Of a stretch of 30,874 nucleotides of DNA, positions 8,496 to 20,041 are shown one piece after another. Origin of the DNA: Cyclospora cayetanensis. Its lineage: Eukaryota; Apicomplexa; Conoidasida; Eucoccidiorida; Eimeriidae. A program made the position numbers and the translations under genes. The notes beneath the pieces were generated by a model. It worked only from the letters and a program-made list of their open reading frames with translations. It searched no databases and had not been told where the DNA came from. The stretch is taken from positions 1-30,874 of the forward strand of contig NW_020312244.1 of NCBI RefSeq assembly GCF_002999335.1, given 5' to 3'. Position 1 is the first letter of the stretch. Every line of letters begins with the position of its first letter.

Positions 8496-11400
8496 TTAGA
8501 AGGGGGGCAGACGCCCCTGGAAGATGGTCGGGTAGTCCGCATAGAGCGACTCGAATTCTGGGGGATTCGCTTCTTCGGTGTAGAGAAGGGCCTTATACAG
8601 AGACACTATGCCGTTGGATTCGCAAGAACCTGCAGCACCAAAAGCAGCAGGAAAAGCAGCGTCTGCTGCGGGTAGTTCGTGAGGAGACAGTTTGAGGCCC
8701 ACGTGTAGGCGCACTGGTCAGGTTCGCTAGCCGGCTAGCGGTCAAACGCGCAGCGCATTTTCGAAGCTCGCGCTGAGGACAAAAAGCTAGTGCTGAGTTC
8801 ATCCCCACCGGCAAGTCTGTAGGACTGCGTAGTTGAGTACACGAGTGCTTTCTTGATGCGAATGGCTGGTGTCTCGTTAGCCCTGAGCTGCGCGGCTCGC
8901 GGACTGAATGCCAGGATTGGAGACTCCAGCGCCTCTGTCTTTGCAGCGAGGGGTTGCAAGCCGTCTCGTGCCAACATCCCCTTTTCAGGAGTCTGGGGGA
9001 GGCCTCCCGTCTTCTCAAAATCGGCTACCCCATTTTGCTGAGCTTGCTGTGATAGCCAGTGTTGCTTCTGGTGCACCTCCTGTGGAAGCTGGCTCGTCAA
9101 GCCTCCCTTCAGCGGCGCATCCCTGAGATTGTGGCTGTACGCTGAGGGGCCTCTGAATGCCTGGGGAGCGCGCATCATGGCGACAGACATGTCGCCTAGT
9201 GTCTCGTCACCTCCGTTTATCGACGCCACTACCTAACCAGGACAGGCAGCGCAAAGCAGCGGCAGGAGCAAGCAGTGTCTTGCGCTTCTTCTGAACGCCT
9301 GGCTGCCTTCGGGGATAGTACAAGCACTTTGTGGAAGCAACGAGGCAGACACACGGACAGACAACGAGAGGGCCAGAGACTCACGCAGCCAGCAATCCTT
9401 AGCGAACCGAGACTGGCGGTTGACTCCAAAGAGCAAGCGAGCGAGAGCAGGCAGAAGGAGATAGATAGAGACAGAGAGAGATAATGCGAGCTAGGCAGGC
9501 GGATAGGGTAAAAAGCAGCACGCGTCGAGGCGCATGAAGGGCAAAATCAGATGGCGAATATTCGTCGACACCTACTTTCCCCATACTCAGCATCTCCCCC
9601 CAAATCGCAAGGGCCGCTCCAGCAACCAAAGCGGAGGCATACGACGTTCCGTCAACAAACCCGTAACCTGAGCGAGGCAGCAGCAGTAGCATCACCTCCA
9701 CCAAGGGCTGTGCTCAGCGGTGGCGGCATGACTGCCGTAGCGCTGCGAATGTCTGCAGTGCACCAACACGAGCAGTCATGTGCCTAGCAGCCAACACAGC
9801 GGCAAGAGACAACTGCCTCACAAGTATTGCACTTGAGCCCGGGAGGTTTTCCTTGAACGACCGTTGCAGTGTACAGCCGCTGGCCTACAGCGTAGTGGCA
9901 GCAGCAGAAACGGGATATACGTGCGTTGGCGTCTGGCGAAACAGCGAGTGGTCTGCATAAATACACGCGTGCATGCGCGCTACAGATGCCAAATTTCGAG
10001 CTTCCCGGTCAGTCAATCACACCTGGAGCAAACAGATGCACCGTTTGCTTTCCGTAGTTGCTGCTCCTTGTTTTGGCACCCGCGTAGCTGCTGCTGCCGA
10101 CCACCAGCATCCCCGATGGGCTTGGAAATCGGAAGGATGCGGGATAGGACCTAGGGAGCAGAAGAAGGGCGGGAGCACGCGCAGAGGAATGCAGCACTGG
10201 CACAGCAAGGTCGACTGCAAGAAACTCTTTCTCGTCTAGTGGGATTTCTAGAAGTGGCAAACACAGGCTGCAGGCGAGTGGAGCTTCTTCAGAGTCGACG
10301 TGCAGCCCATGGCGGGTGTGAGTTGTCTGCTGAAAGTCTAAGGCACTTGGGCGTCTTATCGCTGCTTGCATGTTCGTACACTCCAGTGACCTGTGCCTCG
10401 CCTTAGAGAGGACAGAGTGGTGTTCTGGGCTTTAGGGCCGATGCGCAAGGGCTAGGAATCTGAGTCAGGATACTTCCAGGCTTGTAGGATATATATATAT
10501 ATATACATATATACATATATCCATACTTGCATTCATCCGAGTCGAGGTCACACCCCTCATCTCCAGCGGCCACGATCGCTAGATGATTTGCAGAGAGAAA
10601 CTTCTCAAAGGCTTGCCGGTACACTGTGCTCTCCCTGAATCGCAAACTGCCACCTCCGAATCACGGAGATCCAGCAATAGCGTGATCTCCCCTGCGGGTA
10701 AGCACGCCCACTCCTAGCCAGCGCCGCAATCCGTGAGTCACTCACGCCAAACCGCATCAGAAGAAGCACCCAGCTCACGGCACAAACCATAGATGACACG
10801 TCAAGATATGCAGCGGCGGCAAAAAGCCGAAGCGCCAGAGCGTGCAGCCGTATGGCTGCACTCTCCACTAGGGCCAGCCAGGCAAGCGCAGAAGACTGTT
10901 GCGCCCGCAGAGGTGTATGACGCCTTCCTCCACAGGCGTCACACACCCCAGAGCCTTCGGTAAGCGCTTTTTCTCCTTTCAGGCAGGGGACTAAGTACTC
11001 AAGATCCTCGTGCTTTCCCAGCAGCCGCTGCTTCACGGCTTTCTAGGTTTGCCTACGTCGCAAGGCTGTGAGGATGAATGGATATCTGAGCGCCCTGCTG
11101 GACAGCATAGTCCATTGCCATGAGTTGCCGAGAGAGCAAAACGCCTTGATGATCGCCTACCCTCAGACACATCACTTGGCCGGCAGGGGATACGCCTGGG
11201 CAGCCAACAAGCGCACAGCATGCCTGTCGTGATAAGGGTTTAAAGTTTCGCGGGAGGCTTTGGAGCTCTGTTCGTGCACACGGACTGGGCCCGTCCTCTT
11301 CCTCCTCCTGTCTACGCAGCCTGAGAGAAAGGGCAGTGTTAAATCAGCGAATAGGGCTCAAAATTTGCCTCTTCCGCCCTTGGCGTCGAAAGATGCGGCG

Positions 11401-14400
11401 ATGAGAGCCGCCACTGCCGTTCCGTGGCCATATATGTCCTCTATGTTGTTGGTGTCTTCCACAAAATCCTGCCCGCAATCGCGTCAATTGCAACTCTCAA
11501 ACATGTGCACTCTGCGTTGCTAAGGCCTCCTCCTCTCGCGCATGCAGCATGCAGGCGCTTCTCGAATTCTACAGAGCCAGCTGCATGAGATCTCTAGAGT
11601 GGAGGGGCCTCCCCCGCAGCATACCCATCCCTTGCAGTCGTTGATGTATCCGTTGTTGTCGTGGTCTTGCCCGTCGTCGCATTGCTCTGCACTGTTTGTC
11701 CAAAGAATGGCGTCGATATCTTCGTGGGGCCCACACCCCGTGTCTAGGAGAGCAACGACTACGTTTTTCTGACGCTCTGGAGCTGCAGGAGTGCAGAGGC
11801 GCAACAGGCGTTGTTGCTGCATTAAAAATGCCTTTGCAGAGGCAGCACTAATTGGAGGGACATGAAGCTCGCGCAGCTGCAGGTGCAGAACCAGTTGGGG
11901 GAGAGGGGTGGGGCGTTTCTGTGTGTAGCCTATGAGTCGCTACCGCTTGCTTCCTGCCACTCCAGCTATGGCAGCAGTTCGGCACTGGGGCGTCCTACTG
12001 CCTCGGTTTCAGTGTCTCTGCAATCTCGCGGATACTCCTGCCGACAAACTATTCTCGGTTTGCTTTTCTTTTGAATTGCCCTTCTTTTGACGTGGGATTG
12101 TTGAAGCATTAGATGTAGATACACCAGAATTCTGCTCCTATACATGTCCTCCGCTCACACGCTTGTTACGCTACTCTCTCTCGCCACCACGCGACCCCCT
12201 GTGTCGATGTGTGTGTGTGTGTATGTGCGTCTGTGTGTGTATCTGTGTCTGTGTGTTTGTGTGTCTGTGTCTGTGTGTTTGTGTGTTGATGTGTGTGTTT
12301 CTGTGTCTGTGTCCGTGTCTGTGTCTGTGTGTGTCGCCGTGTGTGTTTGTCTGTGTCTGTGCCCGCCCCCGTATTGCACGCCCATCAATGTGGCTTTTTT
12401 CAGCCGATCTCTGTCTCTGCTTTTCTCTTCTGCGTCTGCCTCACAGCTGGCTGTCTTCATTTGCTGCCACGCTTTGTCTGCTGCGAGATTGTAGAGGCCC
12501 TCTGAGGACCTGAGGTGCCACTGCAGCAGAATATTTGGATCTTGCACACCCGCCGTTCGTGATGCCGAAGCTGCTCTTCCTGCTGCAGACGTAAAGACAC
12601 TCTGCACAGCCTCTAGTCTCGGAAGGCTCCCAGTGAGCTTTCCTCTCGTGTCCAGAGACACTGCCGAGACACACGAAGTGCCAGTGTTCCCCTTGAAGTG
12701 AGAGAGCAAGTCGTCGGCGGTTTGTAGACTCTTTTCCTGCCCAGCACAGGCACACGAATTTCCGCCCAGAGCAGTTCTGCAACCCCGTTGTGGCTGCTCC
12801 ACTTGGTGGCAACCTCCGCCGTTGCGACGTGCAGCGCTTTTGGTCGTGCGCATCACCCATGGATGCGGCGCAAGGCCTTTGGTCGAAACTCTGCTGCGTA
12901 TTTCTGCACTGCCACACAGCTACAGACTCTTTCAGCAGCAGCTACGTCAGCTTCTACCGTGGGCAGTGGACGCCCACCTGCATGAAGGGCTTCAAATTGG
13001 AAAATGTAACCACCTCCACTGCAAGGGACGAGAGGTATCGGGATATGAGGACCGGATGCTGGTGTTGCACCAGGCTCTCTAGCAGCAGCTCCCTGCAAGC
13101 GGAAGGAGTAGACGTGCTGCACAGAAAAGGCAGGTGTGCTTCGTCTGGCACATCGCCGCGCTGCAAATTAGGCTGATCCTCGTCCTTGACATTCTGCATC
13201 TTTCGCTGGGCTGCTGCTGCTGCTGCCCCCAAGTCAAAGTTGTGGCTGAAAAGCCGCGAGAGAGACTCGAGGCCAAACAGCCGATCCTCTAAAAGGTGCT
13301 GTTGGTCCGGCTGTTGCTTATTCAAGAATACGTCGCGTAGCAGCACTCCGTGTGTGTACAGCAGCTGCAGAGCCTCGTTGGGAGCCGGGGGAGAACTATC
13401 TGCTGCCGAGATTTTGTCGTCCAGATGTAGATACACCTCCACCTGATCGGTTTGGTGAGGCTGATGGCTTAGGCGTTGTGCTGACAAGCACGAATAATCC
13501 CACCCTAGCAGCATGGTGACCGCCTCAGGACCCTCTTGCAGCTTTCTGAGCACTTCCTGCACATGCCACACCAGCATTGGCAGCTTAAAGTATCGTGCAG
13601 GGCCTACAACCCTAAAGAACTGGCTGCAGCCACGTTCTGCAACATTGTATTATGCAGCCGGAGCTGCAGGTGTGTATCAGCGCGCGTGAGCCACCCTGAG
13701 TGTGATCTCGTCTGCTGGAGGAGCTTGTGCTGATCCTCCTTCCGCTGCGTCGTCAAGCCTTCTTGGTGGGGGGTGAGCGGCCATCGCAGCAGTAAAGGCT
13801 TTTGCGGAGTCAGCGAAGCTGCCAAACTGCCGTCTACAAGGAACAAACCAGCAGTCACCACAAGGAAAGTGTCTCCTTTTCTTGTGCTGTTCGTGTCCGC
13901 AGCGTAGCCGGTCTGAGCTGTACCACGAACTGCAACGGCAGAGGCTCAAAGAAGCGACAAACTAAAGAGGCCACCCCAGCAGCCACGAACTAAAGAGAGC
14001 TAGCCGCGAAAAGAAAAGCCAGACGGTACACGCAACGACGATATTGTATTCAGCAGGTCACCAGTCCCGCAGTGCCTGAACCATTTTCACCGTCAAGAGC
14101 AGAAATAATTGCTCACTGGAAGCTGAGGAACCCCAGCGAAGTACCCGGGCTGGAGGGCACCTCAATGTTTTCGAAAATCTCTCCCGTGCCGTCTTCATCG
14201 CAGAAACTTCCCGGCAGGACGTTATCCAGGTGCAGCAGAGAGGCAAGACCCCCCCCCTTAGAGACACTTTGTGGTGCGCCTGCTGTTGCTCCTTCCCGCC
14301 CCGATCTTGAACTCGCTGCTCCACCAGGGGAGACCAGCGAAGCTTCGACGAAGGTAGTTGTCGTGAAGCAGAAAGGAAAGAGTCCTACCATCAGGAGCCA

Positions 14401-14433
14401 GACGCCCCTCACGGGCCTGAGACTGGGAGTCAT
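8496..14433 (-). CDS. Secreted subtilisin-like serine protease (S8), 13 exons
   Basis: Exons deduced: 14433-14145, 13833-13695, 13623-12978, 12736-12445, 11782-11625, 11468-11369, 11195-11057, 10634-10527, 10150-10023, 9884-9822, 9667-9576, 8887-8809 and 8629-8496. They sum to 788 residues with every phase matching. The N-terminus is a signal peptide ([20 protein letters not shown] and onwards), followed by a long prodomain. The catalytic domain starts near [11 protein letters not shown]. Asp469 lies in [15 protein letters not shown], His523 in [14 protein letters not shown], and Ser696 in [16 protein letters not shown]. The oxyanion position is Asp613 (VAAGDEG) where Asn is usual. SYPASF and [14 protein letters not shown] are typical later blocks. 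No C-terminal membrane segment is seen. The intron 11368-11196 begins with GC. Exons 2-4 (prodomain) are less certain. Apicomplexan subtilisins process secretory or surface proteins; the target here is unknown. Confidence 0.92.
10489..10520. repeat. (TA)n microsatellite in subtilisin intron
   Basis: TA-rich run with two TACATA interruptions, seven bases inside the donor of the exon that encodes the oxyanion residue. Confidence 0.9.
12204..12362. repeat. (GT)n-rich imperfect microsatellite in subtilisin intron
   Basis: About 160 bases of tgtgtgt interrupted by regular tgtctgtgt and tttgtgt units. It lies within the intron 12444-11783, between the exon with the QWHL motif and the exon with the catalytic Asp. 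Confidence 0.92.
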
Positions 14434-16125
14434 ACTCGTTCGAACGTAGGTACAGCGAACCTCTACCAGCAGCACCAGCGTCGAATCGCCTTCAGAAGGC
14501 TCTCTTAAAGCAGCTAACTTCGAGGCAGGAGCAGCAGCAACAGCAGCACTAGAGGCCCTGCAGCTACCAGCAAGTCCAAAGGGGCGGCTACAAAGACTTG
14601 TAATAGAAACGGTCCTTGCTGCATCTACTCGTGTAGGACGAAGCACTTGCGGATATCGAAGCAAGGCTTGTGAGCGACTAATACTTCAAGGATCTGCATG
14701 CAAGCGCTCAGATATGGAAACGCCTTCTGCTCTACGCAGCCCCAGGTGACCCTTGATGGTGCAGCCCGCAAAACTGGAATCCCGAGAGTACACGGGGAAG
14801 CGTGGTGAGCCGTGATTTAGAAAGAGATTAATTTATTTCAAGGGTAGCTGCTGCGAATGGAGACACTGGCCGTGAACTTGTGACGGGCAAGGCAGGTTTG
14901 CAGTGGCTCTCTGTTGCACACGCGGCAGTAATGGTGCCGGGTGTACAGTCTACGGTCTGATTGAAATACGGTCGAAGGCCTCATGGGAGTTCGCCTCTTA
15001 GGAGGCGATTTCGCGGAAAAGTGGTGGGAAAGAGAAACGGAAACTCTGCCGCCTCTCGCGCCCTTGGTTTAGTGGAAGTTGCTACATCCACCACGCCGCA
15101 ACAGCAGCAACCACCGCAACGCGTGCGTTAACAAGCGGAGGCCGAGCACTTCACATCCCTCAAAAAGCAAGCCAAAAATGATGCGCCTTCGGCTCTGGTG
15201 TGTGTCGACGGTTTCCCTCGCGACTTCTCAGCAGCAGCAATAAATTCGCAGCCGCAGGCAGCAGCAAAAATAACGCCGCAGGGGCCCCTGGGGCCCCCTG
15301 CACAGGACCCGCCGTGCCCTGTCTCTGTGCGACCGGGTGATTGAGAAAAAGTCTAAAGTTTGGATTGCAGTTTTGTTCTTTGCGCTTGCAACGAAGCCTC
15401 GATTTCTAGATCGGCAACGCCATCAACATCAGCGGCAGCAGGCCGCTACCCATGCAGCAGGAGCAGCAGAGAAGCATCCGTGTATCAGCACTTGTAGCAG
15501 CACCGGCGACTGCTTTGTGGCTTGAACTAATTGACCTGTTGTTTCTTTAAAGTTTGGGTCTGAAAGCTTCTGAAAAGGTTCATCCCTTTCGGCAGCCGCG
15601 GCAATTAGTGGTCCCTCCTGCTCCGCAGCCGCAGCAGCCGCTGCAGTGGCTCCGGCAGGCAGTTGCTGCTCGCGCAGCAGTTCTTGCTAAAACTGCCCGT
15701 CTCCAGTGTTTTTGCGTCGCGCGCAGAGGCAGCCCGTGCAGCGACTGCCGCTTCGGAGGCTGCATGGGCAGGATTCTTGCGGCTAGTCGCCTTCCCCGCT
15801 GCATGTGCTCCAATACGGCTGCCGAAACGTATCTTCCTGCCTTGCTGCCTCGATCGCGCAGAGGCAGATGCAAGGCGTGTAGGGGCCCCTGCAGACGAGG
15901 GATCCGCTCAACTTCTTGCGCCAGAAGAAGCAGCGAAAAGAGCAGCAGAGCTCCAGGCAGGGGTGTCTTGTGGTGGAAGACTTGAGGCAAGACGCAGCGA
16001 CGGCGAACAAAGTCTCTCTGCCTCAGACTTATTTGAAACGGTAGAATCAGCGCCGGACCCTTCTAGCTGTCTGTCCACAGAGCTCCTCCTCCTGCTGCTG
16101 CTCAGCAGCACCTGCTGCCGCAACA
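14434..16125. other. Divergent promoter region, subtilisin and RING genes
   Basis: This 1.7 kb separates two start codons facing away from each other, so both promoters are expected here. Low-confidence open frames on both strands (for example 15554-15990) show no domain. A near-palindrome of ggggcccctggggcccc lies at about 15279-15300. No initiator or TATA element is claimed. Confidence 0.5.
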
Positions 16126-17678
16126 ATGGATCGCCATGAAGCAGGGGGAAGGCCTAGTGATGACGCTTCCCCCCCAGCCTACGTGGATCTTGAAACGCAG
16201 CAATCAGACGAAGCAGCGGCTCTCAGGCTGCACCAGCAGCTGAACGAAGAAGGTGAGACACGACTCTTCGAGGAGGCCAGCTTTCGCATCGTCGAGACAC
16301 GAACAGAAAGCTTCCTCGCCTCTCACTCTCTCCGCCTGCCCTCCCCTGCCCTCCCCTCCCCCGATTCGCAAGAGTTTTTCCCCCAACTTCCGCAGCTGCC
16401 GCTGCCCGTGTTAATGACGCTGCTGCTGCTGCTTCTGTCGCCAACATGCTGCTGCTGCTGCCTCTTCTTCCGCTGCAGAGACGCTGTTGCAAGGAGAAAG
16501 GAGCTTCGTTCCCTACGTGTATGGCCTCTATATGGCTCTTATGAGCATCCAGGTAGCTCTGCTTGTCGGGCTTCTTTACGCATACAGTGGCGACTGGAGT
16601 AGGGTAAGCTGCTGCTGCGAGCGGTGCTACTGCTGCCACTACCACTGCTACTCCCAGCACTACTAGTACTGCCGAGGCGAGGCAGACTGCCGCTGTGCAT
16701 GCGCAGCGGCAGCCCTGAGAGATGCTGAGCAGCGTGCATGCAGTCAGCCTGCATGCAGTCAGCCTGCTTCTTTTCGCCGCTTTCACCTGCTGCCAGATCC
16801 ACTCCTCCTCCGCTGCTTCTGCTGCAGGCATGCGACTTCAACGCAAAGGTATGGTCTATCGTTTGCATCGGACGAGGCCTTTTGCAGTTAGTTCACAATG
16901 TGCTCATCACGACGCTGCGGCTAAGACGCCAGGCACCCCCCAGAAAGCTTCTTTTTTCATCTCGCCTGCTGTATCTCTTCGGCTTCTCGTGGTGGATTGT
17001 CGGCTTCAAAGTGCTCCTCATGACGCCTGGATGCGAAGACGGTAAGCGCCGCCGTCGCCGCTGTCGCCGCTGTCGCTGCTGTCGCTGCTGTCGCCGCTGT
17101 CGCTGCTGTAGTCGAGACTGTCGTTGCAGTTGCAGTTGTTTTCCCCACACTCCGTCATTCCTGCTCCTTGCTCCCAAGAAGCACAGGGAGAACGCAGGGA
17201 GAAGAAGAAAGAGCAGCAGGAAGAAGAGGATACCGACGTCGCTGTGTCTGCGCGTTTTTCCTTGAGTGTTTCGCCGCCGCCTCTCTCTCGCTCCCAGCCG
17301 CGCATGCCTCCCTCGAGCAGCAGCACTCCCTACTCCCTTCTTCTTCCTGCATTCTTTCAACTACAAAAGAAAACGGCACAAGCCATCAGAGACAGTGCTG
17401 CGTACACTGCTGCACACAGCTCTCCCTCCCCACGTCTGCTTCGCCTTTTTTTTGCTGCAGAGGCGACTTTAGCCGAGACTGTCTCTTTGATTCTCTTCTG
17501 GGCAACAGCTGTCGTGTATGCCATACCCTTCTTCATCTACGCAGTGGTTAGCTGGCTGAATTCGCAAAGGCTGCAGTTGTTGCCTCCCCTTTCTCCGCTG
17601 CTCCCTGCCCCTCCCCTCCTACCCAGGGAGGCACTACTACTGCTGCTACTAGTGCTGCTACTGCTGCTACTAGTGCTG

Positions 17679-17710
<32 letters not shown>

Positions 17711-19115
17711 GCTACTACTAGTGCTACTACTACTGCTGCTGCTACTAGTGCTACTACTACTGCTACTAGTGCTACTACTACTACTACTGCTGCTGCTACT
17801 ACTGCTGCTACTAGTGCTACTACTACTAGTGCTACTACTACTGCTACTACTGCTGCTACTGCTACTACTACTGCTGCTACCACGCATGCCCTTGCTCACT
17901 GACTTTTGGGAGGGGCCTTGTTTGTCGCGCATAGTGTACACGTGTTGTGCATAATGTGCGCAGCTGTGCCTCTTCCTCCCGTGCATCATCTACTTCATCG
18001 TACGATTCGCGGTTCGACCGGCGGACAGACAGCCAACGCCCCAGGATATCTTAAGGCAGTTGCAATCGAAGACTTACAAGGATCTTCTGGAATCGCTGAA
18101 GCGGCAATACAGTCCGCAGCCTGCCTTCCCTGCGCCTCCAAACGTGGACGCCTGTAGCTTCTCGGTTCTACACAGGCAGAGCATGGTAGTCTGCGAGTTG
18201 CGCCTCTAGGGGGATACCTACGTGTACATACATGTATATGTATTACATGCATACGTATACATATGAATATGCATGTGTATTTTGGCTCGTCTTGTGCGTG
18301 CTTGCGCGGGCGCACGTACGCGCAGACATCGAGAATGACGCCATGATAGAGTCGCGAGACACCAGTTTGCTGCCCTCCCTCTCCCTCGAGAACGTTCTAG
18401 GAGGCGTGTCTTCCTTGCTGGGGGGAAACACAGGAGGCAGTCCGCCTTCCCCCCGCAGCGATCTTAGGGGGGCCCCTCTAGGCGACCCCATGCGACCACA
18501 GGGGCCCTCAATATCGGTGAACAAGTGCTGTCCGATTTGCATGGTGGATCTCGTTGACGATGACACTGTGCTCATCATGCCTTGCGATCCCAGGTGCGCT
18601 GCTCGCTGTGGAGGGCTTAGGAGACAGCGTCTCGAGTTAGGCTTTGCACGTGCGATCAGAGGCAGCAGCTGCGGCGATGGCTTGGAGAAAGCCCTCTCGA
18701 GGGTAGCAAAAAAAAATCTCCTAGCAGGAAGCGGGGGGGTTGTTGGGTTGTTGTTGGGGGGTTGGGCACGCCATGGAGCGAGCGTCTACATGTATAGATA
18801 GATATTCATATTATATCTGCGTGTGGGGGGGCTGTGCTGCAGACACTTCTTTCACCAGGCGTGTGTCGAGCATTGGCTCGAAACTAGCCAGGCGTGGTGA
18901 GCGAGCTCTCGACGTTGCACATCCTGCTTCCTTGAGCAGCTGAGCTGCTGTTTCGGTGCCTCGTTGAGGGTTTGGAGCTTGAAGGCTGCATGCTTTTGCG
19001 AAGTTTTGTGTGTTGCTTCAGCCCTATTTGCCGCGCCAACATAGTCCGCCTCATCACAGGAAATCGGAGCCCGCCTCTGGCTCACAGAGATGGCGGTTTG
19101 GAATTGCAAGTTTAG
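16126..19115 (+). CDS. Multi-pass membrane RING-H2 E3 ubiquitin ligase, 8 exons
   Basis: Exons deduced: 16126-16252, 16479-16603, 16828-17041, 17461-17546, 17964-18153, 18326-18593, 18843-18896 and 19022-19115 (TAG 19113-19115), summing to 385 residues with all phases matching. The N-terminus is soluble and acidic. Four to five hydrophobic segments follow: YVYGLYMALMSIQVALLVG, VWSIVCIGRGLLQLVHNVLI, LLYLFGFSWWIVGF, LILFWATAVVYAIPFFIY and LCLFLPCIIYFIV. The C-terminal RING-H2 has Cys316-x2-Cys319, Cys334-x3-His338-x2-His341-x2-Cys344 and Cys355-x2-Cys358, visible as CPICMVDLVDDD, MPCDPRHFFHQAC and CPICR. It is assembled over three exons, and the ligand spacing is perfect only when they are joined as listed. 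Such proteins ubiquitinate substrates at ER or other endomembranes; the compartment here is inference. The exon 5 donor (T|GTAGCT) was chosen by phase. Confidence 0.9.
17043..17120. repeat. CGCTGTCGC-type triplet repeat in RING gene intron
   Basis: A run of cgccgctgtcgctgctgtcg units begins right after the donor of exon 3 (GT at 17042) and ends near 17110. Confidence 0.85.
17636..17881. repeat. CTA/CTG triplet array in RING gene intron
   Basis: About 245 bases of ctactactgctactagtg permutations inside the intron 17547-17963. The array is open in frame as poly-Leu on + and poly-Ser/Thr on -, but lies between two good splice sites and is called non-coding. Confidence 0.92.
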
Positions 19116-20041
19116 CGTTTAGGGGACAAGCCGATTAGCGGCAGCCTTAGGCACGGCAGCGGCAGCTGGCACTGCAGCGCCGCTGCCTCCACAGCAGGCA
19201 GGGCTGGTAGTGGTAGTGTTGCTGCTGCTGCAGCAGCAGCAGCAACACCACTACCGTAGTGCAATAGCAGCAGCGGCAGCCTTTGTAGCTGGATCTGCTG
19301 CACAGTGTTTTAGTGCACGTTGGCGCACCAGGCCTTGCTGTGTGCATGCATGCCATTGCAAGCCTTTGGGGAGCAGCAGCGGCTGCGTAGGAAGCGCCTA
19401 GTCTTTCATCCCTACAGCGGTGTCTGCTGCCCTCCTTAGGCTGCGGGGTTCGTTCACGCTTTCGCAATAAAGGCGCCGCTGGTCAAATGCGCGACACATG
19501 CGACGTGAGCGTCTTCCCCGCAAGATCTCTGCCTCGAAGGAACGGCTGAAAACTTAGTTGAGTGCTTCCAGGGAGGGCAGCGGCGGGGTTCAAACTTGAG
19601 CGCACACTGCACTCGGCGAAAAGCCAGGCGAAGCGGACTGAAGCCTCAGCCACAGATTTGCGTCTAGCGCTTAGGAGCCGCATGCAGCTGCTGCCGCGAA
19701 CTGGGGCTTACAGGGGGGAGAGGCGAGTGGAGGGGTATTGTGTTTTGGGCAGTCTCAAGGTGTCGAGCCACAAAAACGCTGCCCTTGCAAGGCAGTTGGC
19801 TGCGTAGACTCCCACGCCTCCCCCGTTCCCCCCCCACGAACACAGAGGCGTAGAAGGAGTCTAGATCATTAGACATGCCGAGAGACGTGCGCGCATGCGC
19901 ACCCCAGCCCAAAGCGAGATGCCTCTCTGCGGCGTAGGACGAATGCGGCGAGCGCTTCTAGGAAGGCTCCTGCCTCTCTCCTTGGGAACCTCCGGATGGC
20001 GGCGATTTCCCCTTCCCCCGCGCACAGACAGACCTGTGAGT
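19116..20041. other. Convergent intergenic region, RING gene and BCAT
   Basis: Nine hundred bases between two stop codons. No gene is supported. The only structure noticed is an inverted repeat of CTG/CAG type near 19205-19258. Confidence 0.5.
19205..19258. repeat. CTG/CAG inverted repeat
   Basis: Left arm ggtagtgttgctgctgctg meets a right arm cagcagcagcagcaacac followed by cactacc. Pairing is about 20 bp with a one-triplet bulge. It lies in the convergent gap and could form a hairpin. Confidence 0.75.

Noticed and set aside
11041..11100. AT-AC (U12-type) donor ATATCC in the subtilisin exon ending at 11057
   Set aside because: An ordinary GT donor (GCGAC|GTAGGC) gives matched phase and the right domain length, and no U12 branch point was seen.
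15056..15100. tRNA-Gly-like start (gcgcccttggtttagtggaa)
   Set aside because: The acceptor and D-arm resemble tRNA-Gly, but no anticodon loop, T-arm (GGTTCGA) or pairing 3' acceptor follows.
17124..17954. Open frame with a long poly-Leu run on +
   Set aside because: It covers a true exon (17461-17546) but otherwise reads through introns and a triplet array; splice phases of the RING gene explain the region better.
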